The position numbers and the translations under genes are program-made. A stretch of DNA of 64,000 nucleotides from Micromonospora pisi. Its GTDB lineage: Bacteria > Actinomycetota > Actinomycetes > Mycobacteriales > Micromonosporaceae. Positions 39,501 to 47,205 of this stretch are shown in pieces. The notes below the pieces were generated by a model. That model was given only the letters and a program-made list of their open reading frames with translations, made no database searches and was not told the origin of the DNA. The DNA is taken from contig NZ_RBKT01000001.1 in assembly GCF_003633685.1 (NCBI RefSeq), positions 682,001 to 746,000 of the forward strand. The letters are read 5' to 3'. How positions within the stretch are numbered: the stretch's first letter is position 1; the number at the start of each line of letters is the position of its first letter.

Positions 39501-40518
39501 CACCATCCGGGGTGCCGGCATGTGGCACTCCCAGCTCTACACGCTGACCGAACCGCACCTCGCCGTGGGCGGCATCAACCACCCGCACGAGGGCAACTTC
39601 GGGTTCGACATCGACGACAACACCCAGATCTCCGACATCGCCATCTTCGGCTCGGGCCGGATCCGCGGCGGCCCCGGTGGCGCCGAGGGCGGCGTGGGAC
39701 TGAACGGGCGGTTCGGTGAGAACACCCGGATCACCAACGTCTGGATCGAGCACGCCAACGTCGGGGTCTGGGTCGGTCGGGACTTCGACAACATCCCCGA
39801 CCTGTGGGGACCGGCCGACGGGCTGGAGTTCAGCGGGATGCGCATCCGCGACACGTACGCCGACGGCATCAACTTCACCAACGGGACCCGGAACTCGAGG
39901 GTGTTCAACTCGTCGTTCCGTACCACCGGTGACGACTCGCTGGCGGTCTGGGCGAACCGGTACGTGAAGGACCCGTCGGTGGACATCGCGCACGACAACC
40001 AGTTCGTCAACAACACCATCCAGTTGCCCTGGCGGGCGAACGGCATCGCGATCTACGGCGGCTACGGCAACAAGATCGAGAACAACCTGATCTACGACAC
40101 GATGAACTACCCGGGCATCATGCTCGCGACCGACCACGACCCGCTGCCCTTCTCCGGGCAGACGCTGATCGCGAACAACGGGCTCTACCGCACCGGCGGC
40201 GCCTTCTGGAACGAGGACCAGGAGTTCGGTGCGATCACGCTCTTCGCGGCGACCCGGGACATCCCCGGTGTCACCATCCGCGACACCGACATCATCGATT
40301 CGACGTACGACGGCATCCAGTTCAAGACCGGCGGCGGCAACGTGCCGGGCGTGGCGGTCACCAACGTACGGATCGACAGATCCAACAACGGTGCCGGCAT
40401 TCTCGCCATGAGCGGCGCCCGGGGCAGCGCGACGTTGACCAACGTGACCATCACCAACTCGGCCACCGGCAACATCGTGACGCAACCCGGGTCGAGCTTC
40501 GTCATCACGGGCGGTTAA
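36538..40518 (+). CDS. Secreted multidomain GH87 alpha-1,3-glucanase (mutanase)
   Basis: A 1326-residue secreted enzyme. A signal peptide (1-31) is followed by a discoidin/F5-8 type CBM (about 52-190), two near-identical FN3 domains (196-285, 292-378), a second discoidin-like domain (383-520), two CARDB adhesion domains (525-745), a CBM35-like module (750-915) and a right-handed beta-helix (920-1326). The helix has Asp1109 in YADGINF and Asp1132-Asp1133 in TTGDDSLAVW. Their 23/24-residue spacing equals that of the three catalytic Asp recalled for Paenibacillus GH87 enzymes. The likely substrate is alpha-1,3-glucan of fungal walls or bacterial mutan; GH87 mycodextranase activity is an alternative. 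ATG follows ACAAGGACAG. Confidence 0.93.
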   Translation: MRRTNLVRMVATTVAAAMITTMGWAAVANAAGRPDHPFEQTAAAPINALDVPGNLAQGRPTQQSGHADVYDSSRAVDGNQGTYWESVNNSFPGWLQVDLGSAVTVNRVVLKLPTSGWGTRTQTLSVRGSTNGSTYSDLAPSQTYTFNPAVAGNSVTITFGQSTARYVRINITANSGWPAGQLSELEVYAPDSGADTTAPSVPGTLSHTQSGTAITLNWGASTDNAGGSGMAGYNVYRDGSLVASIGNVTTFTDTQPTTATVSYYVRARDVAGNLSGNSNTVTRTGSGGGDTTPPTTPGALSQSTSGNTITLNWGASTDAGGSGLAGYNVYRGGSLVATLGTVLTYQDNQPPTATVSYYVRARDVAGNLSGNSNTVTRTGTQPPACTNVAAGKTMTATGSTFTFTPEKANDGQLGTYWEGAPTYPQNLTVALGANHVVNTVTVKLNPDPAWGTRTQNFQILGRDQASTTYTNLVSAASYQFVQGNNVVAIPVAATTADVQLRFNSNTGAPSGQVAELEVCGTPAPNPDLVVTSTSWTPATPSEASAITLSATVQNIGSASAGATTVNFNLGGVVVGSAPVIGLNAGASTTVSYNAGTRPMGSYSVSSVVDPTNTVVEQNNGNNTFTAPSPLVVTQAPGPDLQVLGVTSNPPNPAVGAAVTFTVAVNNRGTGASGATTVTRLAVGGTTLNTNTPSIAAGSTTNVAITGSWTATSGGATITATADATNVVAETNESNNVLTQSIVVGRGAAVPWTSYEAETARYQGALLETDPLRTFGHTNFATESSGRKSVRLNTTGQFVEFTSTNAANSIVVRNSIPDAAGGGGIEASISLYVNDVFAQKLTLSSRHSWLYGSTDDPEGLTNTPQGDARRLFDEAHALLAQSYPAGTRFKLQRDSGDTASFYIIDFIDLEQVAPATTQPAGCTSITAYGAVANDGIDDTDAIQRAVTDDQNGVIGCVWIPAGQWRQEKKILTDDPLNRGQYNQVGISNVTIRGAGMWHSQLYTLTEPHLAVGGINHPHEGNFGFDIDDNTQISDIAIFGSGRIRGGPGGAEGGVGLNGRFGENTRITNVWIEHANVGVWVGRDFDNIPDLWGPADGLEFSGMRIRDTYADGINFTNGTRNSRVFNSSFRTTGDDSLAVWANRYVKDPSVDIAHDNQFVNNTIQLPWRANGIAIYGGYGNKIENNLIYDTMNYPGIMLATDHDPLPFSGQTLIANNGLYRTGGAFWNEDQEFGAITLFAATRDIPGVTIRDTDIIDSTYDGIQFKTGGGNVPGVAVTNVRIDRSNNGAGILAMSGARGSATLTNVTITNSATGNIVTQPGSSFVITGG

Positions 40519-40551
40519 CCCGTCCGACCACGCTCGGGTGCGTACACCCGG

Positions 40552-40604
40552 CCGCGCGGCGTGCTTCCCGGTGGCAGGACCACCGTGGGGGGCACGCCGC
40601 GCGG
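40552..40604. terminator. Nested hairpin terminator between GH87 and DivIVA-like genes
   Basis: A 13-bp outer stem (CCGCGCGGCGTGC / GCACGCCGCGCGG) encloses a second stem CGGTGG/CCACCG (40569-40585). Lies between convergent genes, so it can serve both. Confidence 0.8.
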
Positions 40605-40678
40605 CGCGACCTGGGCCGCGCCCGTCGGGAACCACACCGGGACCGGCCCGACCGGAGCGGATCACCGGCCCGGGCCGC

Positions 40679-41902
40679 CTACAACCGGTGGTTGTCGCCG
40701 ATCGTCGCCTGCGGCTCCGGGGCCACCTCGTCGTGCACCGCCTCGGCCACCTCGCTGGCGATCCGGTTCACCTCCGGCGGGACCGCGATCATCCGGTACT
40801 CGCCGGTCTCGGCGCTGATCGCGGCGGCGGCGATCACCGCGGCCGCCGCCCGGTCCGCCACCCGCTTCGCCTCACGCTGCACCCGGGCCCGCACCTCGAC
40901 GGCGTGCCGTTCGGCGGAATCGGCCGCTTGGCGGGCCTCGTTCAGCCGGTTCAGTTCGGTGCTGAGCTCCTGGCGTACCTCACCGAGACGATGCTGCAAC
41001 TGGGCGACATCCCGCTCCGCGATGGCCCGCTCCTGGCGCGACTGGGCGAGCTGCTGCTCCGCGGTCTCCTGCGCGGCGTGCAGTTGGGACACCGCCTGCT
41101 GCCGGGCCTCGATCTCCTTCTGCACCAGGGCCAACTGCTGCTCGTGGGCGGCGGCCTGCTCGTCGGCCCGACGGCGCAGGTCGGCCGAGTACTGCTGCAC
41201 CTCGGCCTGGAGCGCGGTGTTCTCCTGCTCGATCATCGTGCGCCAACGACCGAGTTCCGACTCCGCGGCGGACTGCCGCTCGACGATCTCCCGCTCGACG
41301 TTGGCCTTCCACTGGGCCAGTTCCTGCTGGGTCTGCGAGCGGGCCGCGTCGACCTCCTGCTGGACCTGCGTACGCGCGGCCTCCACCATCGCCTCGGACT
41401 CGGCTCGGGCGTTCTCGATCTGCCGGGCGCTCTGCTCGCTGATCCGCTGTGCCTCCTCGACGGCGCGTTCCTGCACCGCCTCAGCGTCGGCCTTCAGCTT
41501 CTCGGCCTGCTCATGGGCGTCGACCAGCACCCGCTCCGCCTCGGCCTGGTGCTCGGACGCCCGCTGGGCGGCGTTGTTGACGATCGCCTCAGCCTGCTTC
41601 TCGGACAGGGCCAGGATCTGGTCGACCATCGGGCCCAACTCCCGGAACGAGGCCCGGTCGAACTGCGGTGGCCGCTCGCGCAACTCCGCCAGCTCCGTCT
41701 GCAACTGCTGAATGTGTGCGGTCAGGTTCTTGATGTGGCCGAACGCCTGCTCGCGTTCGGCCGCGAGCTTCGCGCTCTGGCTGTTCGCCTGAAAGACGTA
41801 CTGGTCCACCTGCCGCTTGTCGTAACCGCGCAGCGTGGTCTCAAAGCTCGGCCGCGAGTTCGAGTCCTCGCGACCATCGAACAGCTGCTCGGCTTGCGAC
41901 AT
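40679..41902 (-). CDS. DivIVA-like coiled-coil protein
   Basis: A 407-residue, almost wholly coiled-coil protein. The N-terminus (about 20-60: SFETTLRGYDKRQVDQYVFQ) matches the DivIVA membrane-binding segment of polar-growth proteins such as Wag31. Residues 60-350 are long Glu/Gln/Ala heptads. The C-terminal tail contains a second Ala-rich helix. It may be a polarity or envelope scaffold, related to Scy/FilP/DivIVA proteins of filamentous actinomycetes, but is not the division-cluster Wag31 itself. ATG follows GGAGGATGG. A promoter TTGCGT-N16-TATAGT lies upstream. Confidence 0.85.
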   Translation of the reverse strand: MSQAEQLFDGREDSNSRPSFETTLRGYDKRQVDQYVFQANSQSAKLAAEREQAFGHIKNLTAHIQQLQTELAELRERPPQFDRASFRELGPMVDQILALSEKQAEAIVNNAAQRASEHQAEAERVLVDAHEQAEKLKADAEAVQERAVEEAQRISEQSARQIENARAESEAMVEAARTQVQQEVDAARSQTQQELAQWKANVEREIVERQSAAESELGRWRTMIEQENTALQAEVQQYSADLRRRADEQAAAHEQQLALVQKEIEARQQAVSQLHAAQETAEQQLAQSRQERAIAERDVAQLQHRLGEVRQELSTELNRLNEARQAADSAERHAVEVRARVQREAKRVADRAAAAVIAAAAISAETGEYRMIAVPPEVNRIASEVAEAVHDEVAPEPQATIGDNHRL

Positions 41903-41975
41903 CCGCCATCCTCCATGCGATAGAAGCCCAGTGCCGGCGTACGGGCACGCCGCCGGGACACGGCTCAACCGGCGG

Positions 41976-42003
41976 ACTATACCGCCCCCTCGTTGCGACG
42001 CAA
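41976..42003 (-). promoter_or_regulatory. Promoter of the DivIVA-like gene
   Basis: Minus-strand TTGCGT (42003-41998), 16-bp spacer, TATAGT (41981-41976), about 74 nt before the ATG. Confidence 0.5.
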
Positions 42004-42071
42004 TGCCACCGGTGACTCGGCAGCCGGCACCTATCGGCGCAATGCCGGCGCGTCGGCGCAAATGCCGCCCG

Positions 42072-42077
42072 TACGCT
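42072..42077 (+). promoter_or_regulatory. Leaderless -10 element of the AAA ATPase gene
   Basis: TACGCT, 6 nt before the GTG at 42084, with no Shine-Dalgarno. Confidence 0.45.
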
Positions 42078-42083
42078 GGGCGG

Positions 42084-44450
42084 GTGGCCCTGATCGGACG
42101 CCGGCGCGAACTCGCCGCGGTGGAACAGTTGCTGGACCGGGCGCAGGCGGGAGTCGGCGGGCATCTCGTGCTGAGCGGGCCCACCGGGGCCGGCAAGACG
42201 GCGCTGGTCGACGCGGCCGCGACCCTGGCCGGTAACCGGGGAATGACGGTGCTCCGTACGGCCGGGACCGGTGTCGACTCCGGGCTGCTCCTCTGGGACC
42301 AGCTACTCCGCGACCTCGGAGCGGAGGAACTGCCACCCGACGCCGGGCCCCGGGATCTCGACCGCGCCGCACAGGCGATCGCCCGAGGCGGCCCCCGCCT
42401 GCTCCTGGTCGACGACCTCGACCGGGCCGGCGCACATTCCGTGGCGTTCCTGACCCTGCTCGGCTCCCGACTCCGATCCGGCGCGACCGTGCTGCTCGCG
42501 ACGACCGAACATCCCCTCGGACTCGCCCCGGAGCTGCGGCTGAGCGGTTTGACGGAACCGGAACTCGCCGACCTGCTACCCGAGCTGCCCCCGGCCGCCG
42601 TACACGCGGTGTGGCTCGCCTCGGCCGGTCTGCCCGGTGCCGCCGTCGACCTCGCCGCTGAGGTGACCGGGCTCGACTCCCCCGCCGACGCCGTCATCCA
42701 CCTGGCACTGACCACGCCGTCCCGAGCCGAGTTCCTCGACCTCGACCTGGGTCTGATCCGCCTGTTGGAGGCCGCCACCGCCAGCCCGCTGCCACCGGCC
42801 GTCCGGGCCCTGGTCCTGGCCCGGCTCGCCCGCGAACTGCTCGGCGACCCGTCGGCCGGGGCGCGCCGCCGCGAGCTGGTCGACGAGGCGCTGGCCCTGG
42901 CCCGGATGACCGGCAGTCCCGGCACGGTCGCCGCGGTGCTCGACTGCCGGCTGCACGCGCTCTGGGACCCGGCCGCCGCCGAGGAACGCCTCGCCACCGC
43001 CTCGGAGATCGTGACGCAGGCGCGGCGGGCAGGCGACGCCATGGTGGAACGACGCGGGCTGTTCTGGCGCTTCGTCGCGCTCGCCGAGCTGGGTGACCTG
43101 GGAGCCGCCGAGGCGGCGCTCACGGCTTACGCCCGTGCCGGCGAACTGGCCGGCGACGCCGAGGCGGCGGTGGTCGTGCTGGCCCGCCAGGCGATGCTGG
43201 CGACGGTGCGCGGCCGGCTCGACGTGGCGGCGACGCTCGCGGCGGAGGTGGGCGTACGTGGCCGTCAGGCCGGGCTGAACGACACCGACCGCCTGGTCGC
43301 GTCGCTGTACGGGCGGATCGGGATGATCCGGGGCGCGATCGGGTCGAGCGCCGAGGACCTGCAGATCCTCGCCCGGCGACTGCCCGGGCACTTCTTCGAG
43401 GCGACCGCCGCTCGTTCCCTGGCCGAGTCCGGTCGCGACGTCGAGGCGGCACTCGAACTGGAGCGGGTGCTGCCGGCCGTACTCTCCGGATCCGGGCCTC
43501 GCTGGGTAGGAGCCCTGGCCGACCTGGCCATGGTGGCCGCCCGGCTCGGCGAACCGGCGTCCGCGCAGGCCCTGTACGAGGCGCTCCTGCCCTACCAGGG
43601 GCGGCTGGTCGTCTGGGGTGGCGCCAACACGATCACCGGCCCGGTCGACGACTACCTGGGCCGGCTCGCCACCCGGTTGGGCCGGCCCGACCAGGCACTG
43701 TCCCATCTGGACAGCGCCATCGCCCTGGAGCGACGGATCGGCGCCCTGCCCTGGCTCGCCGCCACGCTGGTCGTCCGGGCCGGCGTGCTCGGCGGACACG
43801 GTGGTGGCGTCGAGGACCGGGCCCGCGTCGACGACGATCTCGACCGGGCCCGCTCGATCGCGCAGCGGCTCGGCATGATCGGCCTGCTGGCCACACTCAC
43901 CCCGCCCGCGGACGAGTGGCGGCTGACCCGCGAGGGTGAGGACTGGCGGCTCGACGCCGGCGCCGAAACGGCCCGCCTGCGCGACAGCCAGGGGGTCCGG
44001 TACCTGCGCACCCTGCTCGCCGCACCGGGGCAGGAAATCGCCGCGCTGGACCTCGTCGCGGGTGGCACCGGCCTGCGGGTGCCGGACGGGGACGTGGTGC
44101 TCGACGATGCCGCCTGCGCCGCGTACCGGCGACGGTTGGCGACTCTGGAGGAGCAGCTCGACGCGGCCGACCGGGCCGGCGACGTCGAACGGGCGGCGGC
44201 CACCCAGTCGGAGCGGGCCGCCCTGGTGGCCGAGCTACGGCGGGCCAGCGGGCTCGGTGGCCGGCCCCGCGTTCACGCCAGCGAGGCCGAACGTGCCCGG
44301 GTCAACGCCACCCGCACGCTCTGGTCCACCGTCAAGCGGGTCGAGTCCGCCGCACCACTGGCCGGCGCCCACCTGAGGGCCTCACTGCGCACCGGGCGGC
44401 AGTTCCGGTACCAGCCGGCTCCGGGCGGCCCGACCCGGTGGAGCGTGTAG
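42084..44450 (+). CDS. AAA-type ATPase, LuxR/MalT-like without HTH
   Basis: A 788-residue protein. An N-terminal ATPase (ALIGRRRELAAVEQLLDRA, Walker A GPTGAGKT at 32-39, Walker B LLLVDDLD) is of the type found in LAL/LuxR regulators, followed by a long helical-repeat region. Instead of a LuxR HTH the C-terminus has a conserved block: DSQGVRYLRTLLAAPGQEI, an AYRRRLATLEEQLDAADRAG helix and NATRTLWSTVKRVE. This block is found in actinobacterial BTAD-like or transcription-associated ATPases. The role is regulatory by inference; DNA binding is not evident. GTG at 42084 chosen by the start of homology and the leaderless -10. Confidence 0.8.
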   Translation: MALIGRRRELAAVEQLLDRAQAGVGGHLVLSGPTGAGKTALVDAAATLAGNRGMTVLRTAGTGVDSGLLLWDQLLRDLGAEELPPDAGPRDLDRAAQAIARGGPRLLLVDDLDRAGAHSVAFLTLLGSRLRSGATVLLATTEHPLGLAPELRLSGLTEPELADLLPELPPAAVHAVWLASAGLPGAAVDLAAEVTGLDSPADAVIHLALTTPSRAEFLDLDLGLIRLLEAATASPLPPAVRALVLARLARELLGDPSAGARRRELVDEALALARMTGSPGTVAAVLDCRLHALWDPAAAEERLATASEIVTQARRAGDAMVERRGLFWRFVALAELGDLGAAEAALTAYARAGELAGDAEAAVVVLARQAMLATVRGRLDVAATLAAEVGVRGRQAGLNDTDRLVASLYGRIGMIRGAIGSSAEDLQILARRLPGHFFEATAARSLAESGRDVEAALELERVLPAVLSGSGPRWVGALADLAMVAARLGEPASAQALYEALLPYQGRLVVWGGANTITGPVDDYLGRLATRLGRPDQALSHLDSAIALERRIGALPWLAATLVVRAGVLGGHGGGVEDRARVDDDLDRARSIAQRLGMIGLLATLTPPADEWRLTREGEDWRLDAGAETARLRDSQGVRYLRTLLAAPGQEIAALDLVAGGTGLRVPDGDVVLDDAACAAYRRRLATLEEQLDAADRAGDVERAAATQSERAALVAELRRASGLGGRPRVHASEAERARVNATRTLWSTVKRVESAAPLAGAHLRASLRTGRQFRYQPAPGGPTRWSV

Positions 44451-44566
44451 CACAAACCACCCAACAGGTCCGATAAGCTCCAGCCCGCGTGGTGACCCCC
44501 ACCACGTACAACCTGTACGCACCGGAGTTACGCCTCCTGGGTGACCACTTCGGCAAGGGAGACGAC

Positions 44567-45355
44567 ATGAGTGACGCACACCAGCGGTACTTCGGCCAGC
44601 TGGCCGGCGACACGTACGGCAGCGCCGACGAGCGACCGCCCCTGGTCCTGGTGCACGGGCTCAGCTACGACCGCCGCCAGTGGGAGCCGCTCCTGCGTGA
44701 ACTGGAGGCCGTTGACCCGGGCCGCCGGGTACTTACCCTGGACCTGCCCGGGCACGGTGGGTCGCCCCGGCGCGACTCGTACCACACCGACGAGGTCACC
44801 CAGGTCATCCACGAGGCGGTGACCGACGCCGGACTCGAGTCACCGATCATCGTCGGACACTCCCTCGGCGGCGTGCTGGCGACGATCTACGCCGCCGAAT
44901 ATCCGACCCGGGGTGCGATCAACATCGACCAGCCCCTGCTGGTCGGCGGCTTCGGGGAGGCGCTGCGCCAGGCCGAACCGGTGCTCCGCAGCCCCGCCTA
45001 CCACCAGGTCTGGGAGACCATGCTCGCCGGCATGCACATCGACCTGCTGCCACCGGCCGCGCGGGAACTCGTCCGGACGGCCACCACACCTCGGCAGGAC
45101 CTCCTGCTCGGCTACTGGAACGAGGTGATCGTGACGCCGGCGGAGGAGATGACCGAACGCCGCACCCGGGACCTGAAGGCCATCCACTCGCGCGGCATCG
45201 CCTACCGGTACGTCACCGGCGACGAACCGAATCCGGCGTACCGGCAGTGGCTGGAGTCGACCCTGCCCGGCATCGCCATCACCGTCCTGCCCGGCACCGG
45301 TCACTTCCCGCACCTGGCCCGGCCCGCCGAAATCGCCCGGATGCTCGACGCCTGA
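44567..45355 (+). CDS. Alpha/beta hydrolase
   Basis: A 262-residue alpha/beta hydrolase. The oxyanion region is LVLVHGLSYDRRQW, the nucleophile elbow GHSLGG, and the catalytic His lies in GTGHFPHLA; the acid is probably the Asp in VTGDEPNPAY. A cap-like helical segment occupies about residues 120-190. The ATG at 44567 has AAGGGAG upstream; a GTG at 44489, 9 nt after TAAGCT, would extend it by 26 residues. Substrate unknown (esterase, lactonase or C-C hydrolase possible). Confidence 0.87.
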   Translation: MSDAHQRYFGQLAGDTYGSADERPPLVLVHGLSYDRRQWEPLLRELEAVDPGRRVLTLDLPGHGGSPRRDSYHTDEVTQVIHEAVTDAGLESPIIVGHSLGGVLATIYAAEYPTRGAINIDQPLLVGGFGEALRQAEPVLRSPAYHQVWETMLAGMHIDLLPPAARELVRTATTPRQDLLLGYWNEVIVTPAEEMTERRTRDLKAIHSRGIAYRYVTGDEPNPAYRQWLESTLPGIAITVLPGTGHFPHLARPAEIARMLDA

Positions 45356-45375
45356 GACGGCCCGGGCCGGGGAGA

Positions 45376-45410
45376 CGCCTCGGCGATCGGCTTACCCGAT
45401 CGCCGAGGCG
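45376..45410. terminator. Bidirectional hairpin terminator
   Basis: Perfect 15-bp stem (CGCCTCGGCGATCGG / CCGATCGCCGAGGCG) with a CTTAC loop between the convergent hydrolase and YeiH-type genes. Confidence 0.85.
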
Positions 45411-45427
45411 GCGCGCCACCCCGAACG

Positions 45428-46588
45428 TCAACCGGTGAAGTTGCGGAACAGCAGCGACGCGAGAGCCAGGGCGAGCACCAGGTTGAACACCGTCGCGCTG
45501 GCGAAGACCGCGATCGGCCGCCAACCCGCCTCCCGCAGCGAGGCGACCCGGAATTCCAGGCCGATGCTGACAAACGCCAGGATCAGGAACCAGACCCGCA
45601 GGTCGTTGACCACCCCGATGACCTCCTTGCCGTCCGCTCCCGCCACGTCGAGGTACCAGGTGGCGATCACCGACGCGGCGACGAAGCCGAGCACGAACTT
45701 CGGGAAGCGTCGCCACAGCTCGCCCAGGCCGGGACGGGTCGCACCGGGCTGACGCTCGACCCGCAGGGTGAAGTACGCGGTGAGTGCCACCGCCACGACG
45801 CCCATCAGCGCGTTCTGGGTCACCTTGACGATGCTGGCGATCTGCAGCGCCTCCTCGCCGGCGAGCGCACCCGCGGCGGTGACGGCGGCGGTGGTGTCGA
45901 TGTTGCCGCCGATCCAGGCACCGGCCACCGCGTCGGAGAGCCCGAACACATCGGCCAGCCAGGGCAGGACGAAGATCGACGGCAGGGCGAAGAGGATGAC
46001 CAGGCTGGCGGTGTACGCGAGCTGCTCCCTTCTGGCCCGTACCGCCCCGGCCGCCGCGATCGCCGCGCTGACCCCGCAGATCGAGACGGCGGCGGCGAGC
46101 AGTGCCCGCAGTTTCTCGTCCAGCCCCAACCGGCCGGCGAGCCACCAGGTGAAGAGGAAGACACCGCTGATGAGCAGGATCGCCTGCGCGATCGCCGGAC
46201 CCGCGGCACTGGCGATCACCGAAAGGTTGATCGAGGCGCCGAGCAGGACCAGACCGGTTTTGATGAAGAACTCGGTCCGGAAGGCGGCGGCGATCCGCTC
46301 CCGGACACCGAGCAGGGTGACGAGGACGTTGCCGAGCAGGCCGAGCAGAATCGCGTAGACCGGGTATTCGATCGCGTCCGCGATCTCGGCCAGGTCCGTG
46401 TCCGCGAAGAAGGCCGGTACGTTCTGTTCGAGGTACCGGGTCGACCCGGCCAGTACGAGCACCACCAGCAGTCCGAGGACGATCCAGCCCCAGGCCGGAC
46501 CGGGCCGTACCGGGGTCGAGGGGGTCGGGTCCGCTGTGACGGCGGATGCCTCGGTGCGGGTCTCCTTCGGTGTGGCGTCGGTGGTCAT
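45428..46588 (-). CDS. YeiH-family putative anion (sulfate) exporter
   Basis: A 386-residue membrane protein of the UPF0324/YeiH family, with about ten hydrophobic segments after a 35-residue polar lead. Characteristic motifs are IKTGLVLLGASINLSVI, SICGVSAAIAAAGAV and WIGGNIDTTAAVTAAG. YeiH proteins are annotated as putative sulfate exporters without firm proof. The start overlaps the stop of a 63-residue membrane protein gene (TGATG), and a Cys-containing leader peptide with a sulfur-type operator lies upstream, supporting a role in sulfur anion homeostasis. Confidence 0.9.
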   Translation of the reverse strand: MTTDATPKETRTEASAVTADPTPSTPVRPGPAWGWIVLGLLVVLVLAGSTRYLEQNVPAFFADTDLAEIADAIEYPVYAILLGLLGNVLVTLLGVRERIAAAFRTEFFIKTGLVLLGASINLSVIASAAGPAIAQAILLISGVFLFTWWLAGRLGLDEKLRALLAAAVSICGVSAAIAAAGAVRARREQLAYTASLVILFALPSIFVLPWLADVFGLSDAVAGAWIGGNIDTTAAVTAAGALAGEEALQIASIVKVTQNALMGVVAVALTAYFTLRVERQPGATRPGLGELWRRFPKFVLGFVAASVIATWYLDVAGADGKEVIGVVNDLRVWFLILAFVSIGLEFRVASLREAGWRPIAVFASATVFNLVLALALASLLFRNFTG

Positions 46589-46779
46589 CAGGGCACCAGC
46601 CCGGTGGGGATCAAGCCGACCAGGACGAGGACGAGCAGTACGAGGCCGAGGATGGTCGCGGCCCAGTCCTCGTTGATGGCGAGTGTGCTCTCGGCGGCGG
46701 TCGGTGCGGTGGTGGTCGGTGCGGTGGTGGTCGGCGTTGTCGGTGGGACAGGTCGTGGTGGCGTCTCTTCGCTCATCAT
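46588..46779 (-). CDS. Small single-span membrane protein coupled to YeiH
   Basis: A 63-residue protein with a Thr/Pro-rich head containing the repeat TTTAPTTTAPT, then INEDWAATILGLVLLVLVLVG as one membrane helix. AAAGGAAC precedes a double ATG. The stop shares a base with the YeiH start, so the two are translationally coupled. The tight coupling suggests an accessory subunit of the exporter. No family was recognised. Confidence 0.8.
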   Translation of the reverse strand: MMSEETPPRPVPPTTPTTTAPTTTAPTAAESTLAINEDWAATILGLVLLVLVLVGLIPTGLVP

Positions 46780-46981
46780 GTTCCTTTGGCTACGGCCGAC
46801 CCGCCGGTGGCAGGGCCGGTGCGGAAGGGGAGTGGTTGTTGCGGTACCGGCACCGCGCCGGTTCGGCTTTCCGGGCGGAGCCGAGGGGCTGCCGCGCCAC
46901 AGGTGGGCAGTGGCGCCGGCAATGTGGGGATGCGTACGGCCAGCCCCACGACGGTGCCCTCGGCGGATGGTGGCGCGTCGG

Positions 46982-47077
46982 TCAGCGGGTGATCGCGTCG
47001 TCCGCGCGACAGAGCTCAGACGCCACCCGCATCAGGTCGATGACCCGACGGCAGGTGAGATGGACCTCGATGAGCAC
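46982..47077 (-). CDS. Cys-containing leader peptide
   Basis: A 31-codon GTG-started frame: HLTCRRVIDL then MRVASELCRADD, ending in TGA. It strongly resembles the short 'putative leader peptides' recalled from many actinomycetes in front of sulfate, sulfonate and cysteine genes, which share a HLTxRRxxDLxRVAS-x-C pattern. Cys codons at positions 9 and 22 could let ribosome stalling report cysteine supply. No Shine-Dalgarno is present, so it is probably leaderless. It begins 9 nt after the operator at 47087-47107 and precedes the YeiH operon by about 200 nt. Confidence 0.7.
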   Translation of the reverse strand: MLIEVHLTCRRVIDLMRVASELCRADDAITR

Positions 47078-47086
47078 GGATCAATA

Positions 47087-47107
47087 TTCCCACTAATCCG
47101 ATAGGAA
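47087..47107. promoter_or_regulatory. Sulfur-regulon operator site A
   Basis: 21-bp inverted repeat TTCCCACT-N5-GATAGGAA, inside longer arms ATATTCC/GGAATAT (47084-47110). It is directly upstream of the leader peptide and matches sites B and C of the sulfonate locus in length and arm sequence. Proposed target of the Rrf2-family protein encoded at 48 kb. Confidence 0.6.
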
Positions 47108-47205
47108 TATCAAGCCCTCTCCGCCATGCGGTCAATCGATCCCGGTCGTACCGACGACGAGGGCGAGGCGGCTCGCCGCTGGCGGCCGGTGTCGTGGTGC
47201 GACCC

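Larger units (their letters stand above)
46780..47205. other. Leader region of the YeiH operon
   Basis: 426 bp. It contains the leader peptide (46982-47077), the sulfur-type operator (47087-47107) and, between the peptide and the operon, about 200 nt with several possible hairpins: GTGGGG/CCCCAC at 46924-46949 and ACCGGC/GCCGGT near 46845. This layout fits an attenuator. Confidence 0.5.

Noticed and set aside
38035-40665. An 876-codon minus-strand frame under the GH87 gene
   Set aside because: The plus strand has full domain architecture with catalytic residues; the antisense frame has no recognisable domain.
40679-43123. DivIVA-like frame extended upstream to 814 codons
   Set aside because: The extension is Ser/Arg-rich antisense of the AAA ATPase gene; the ATG at 41902 has a good ribosome site and begins the homology.
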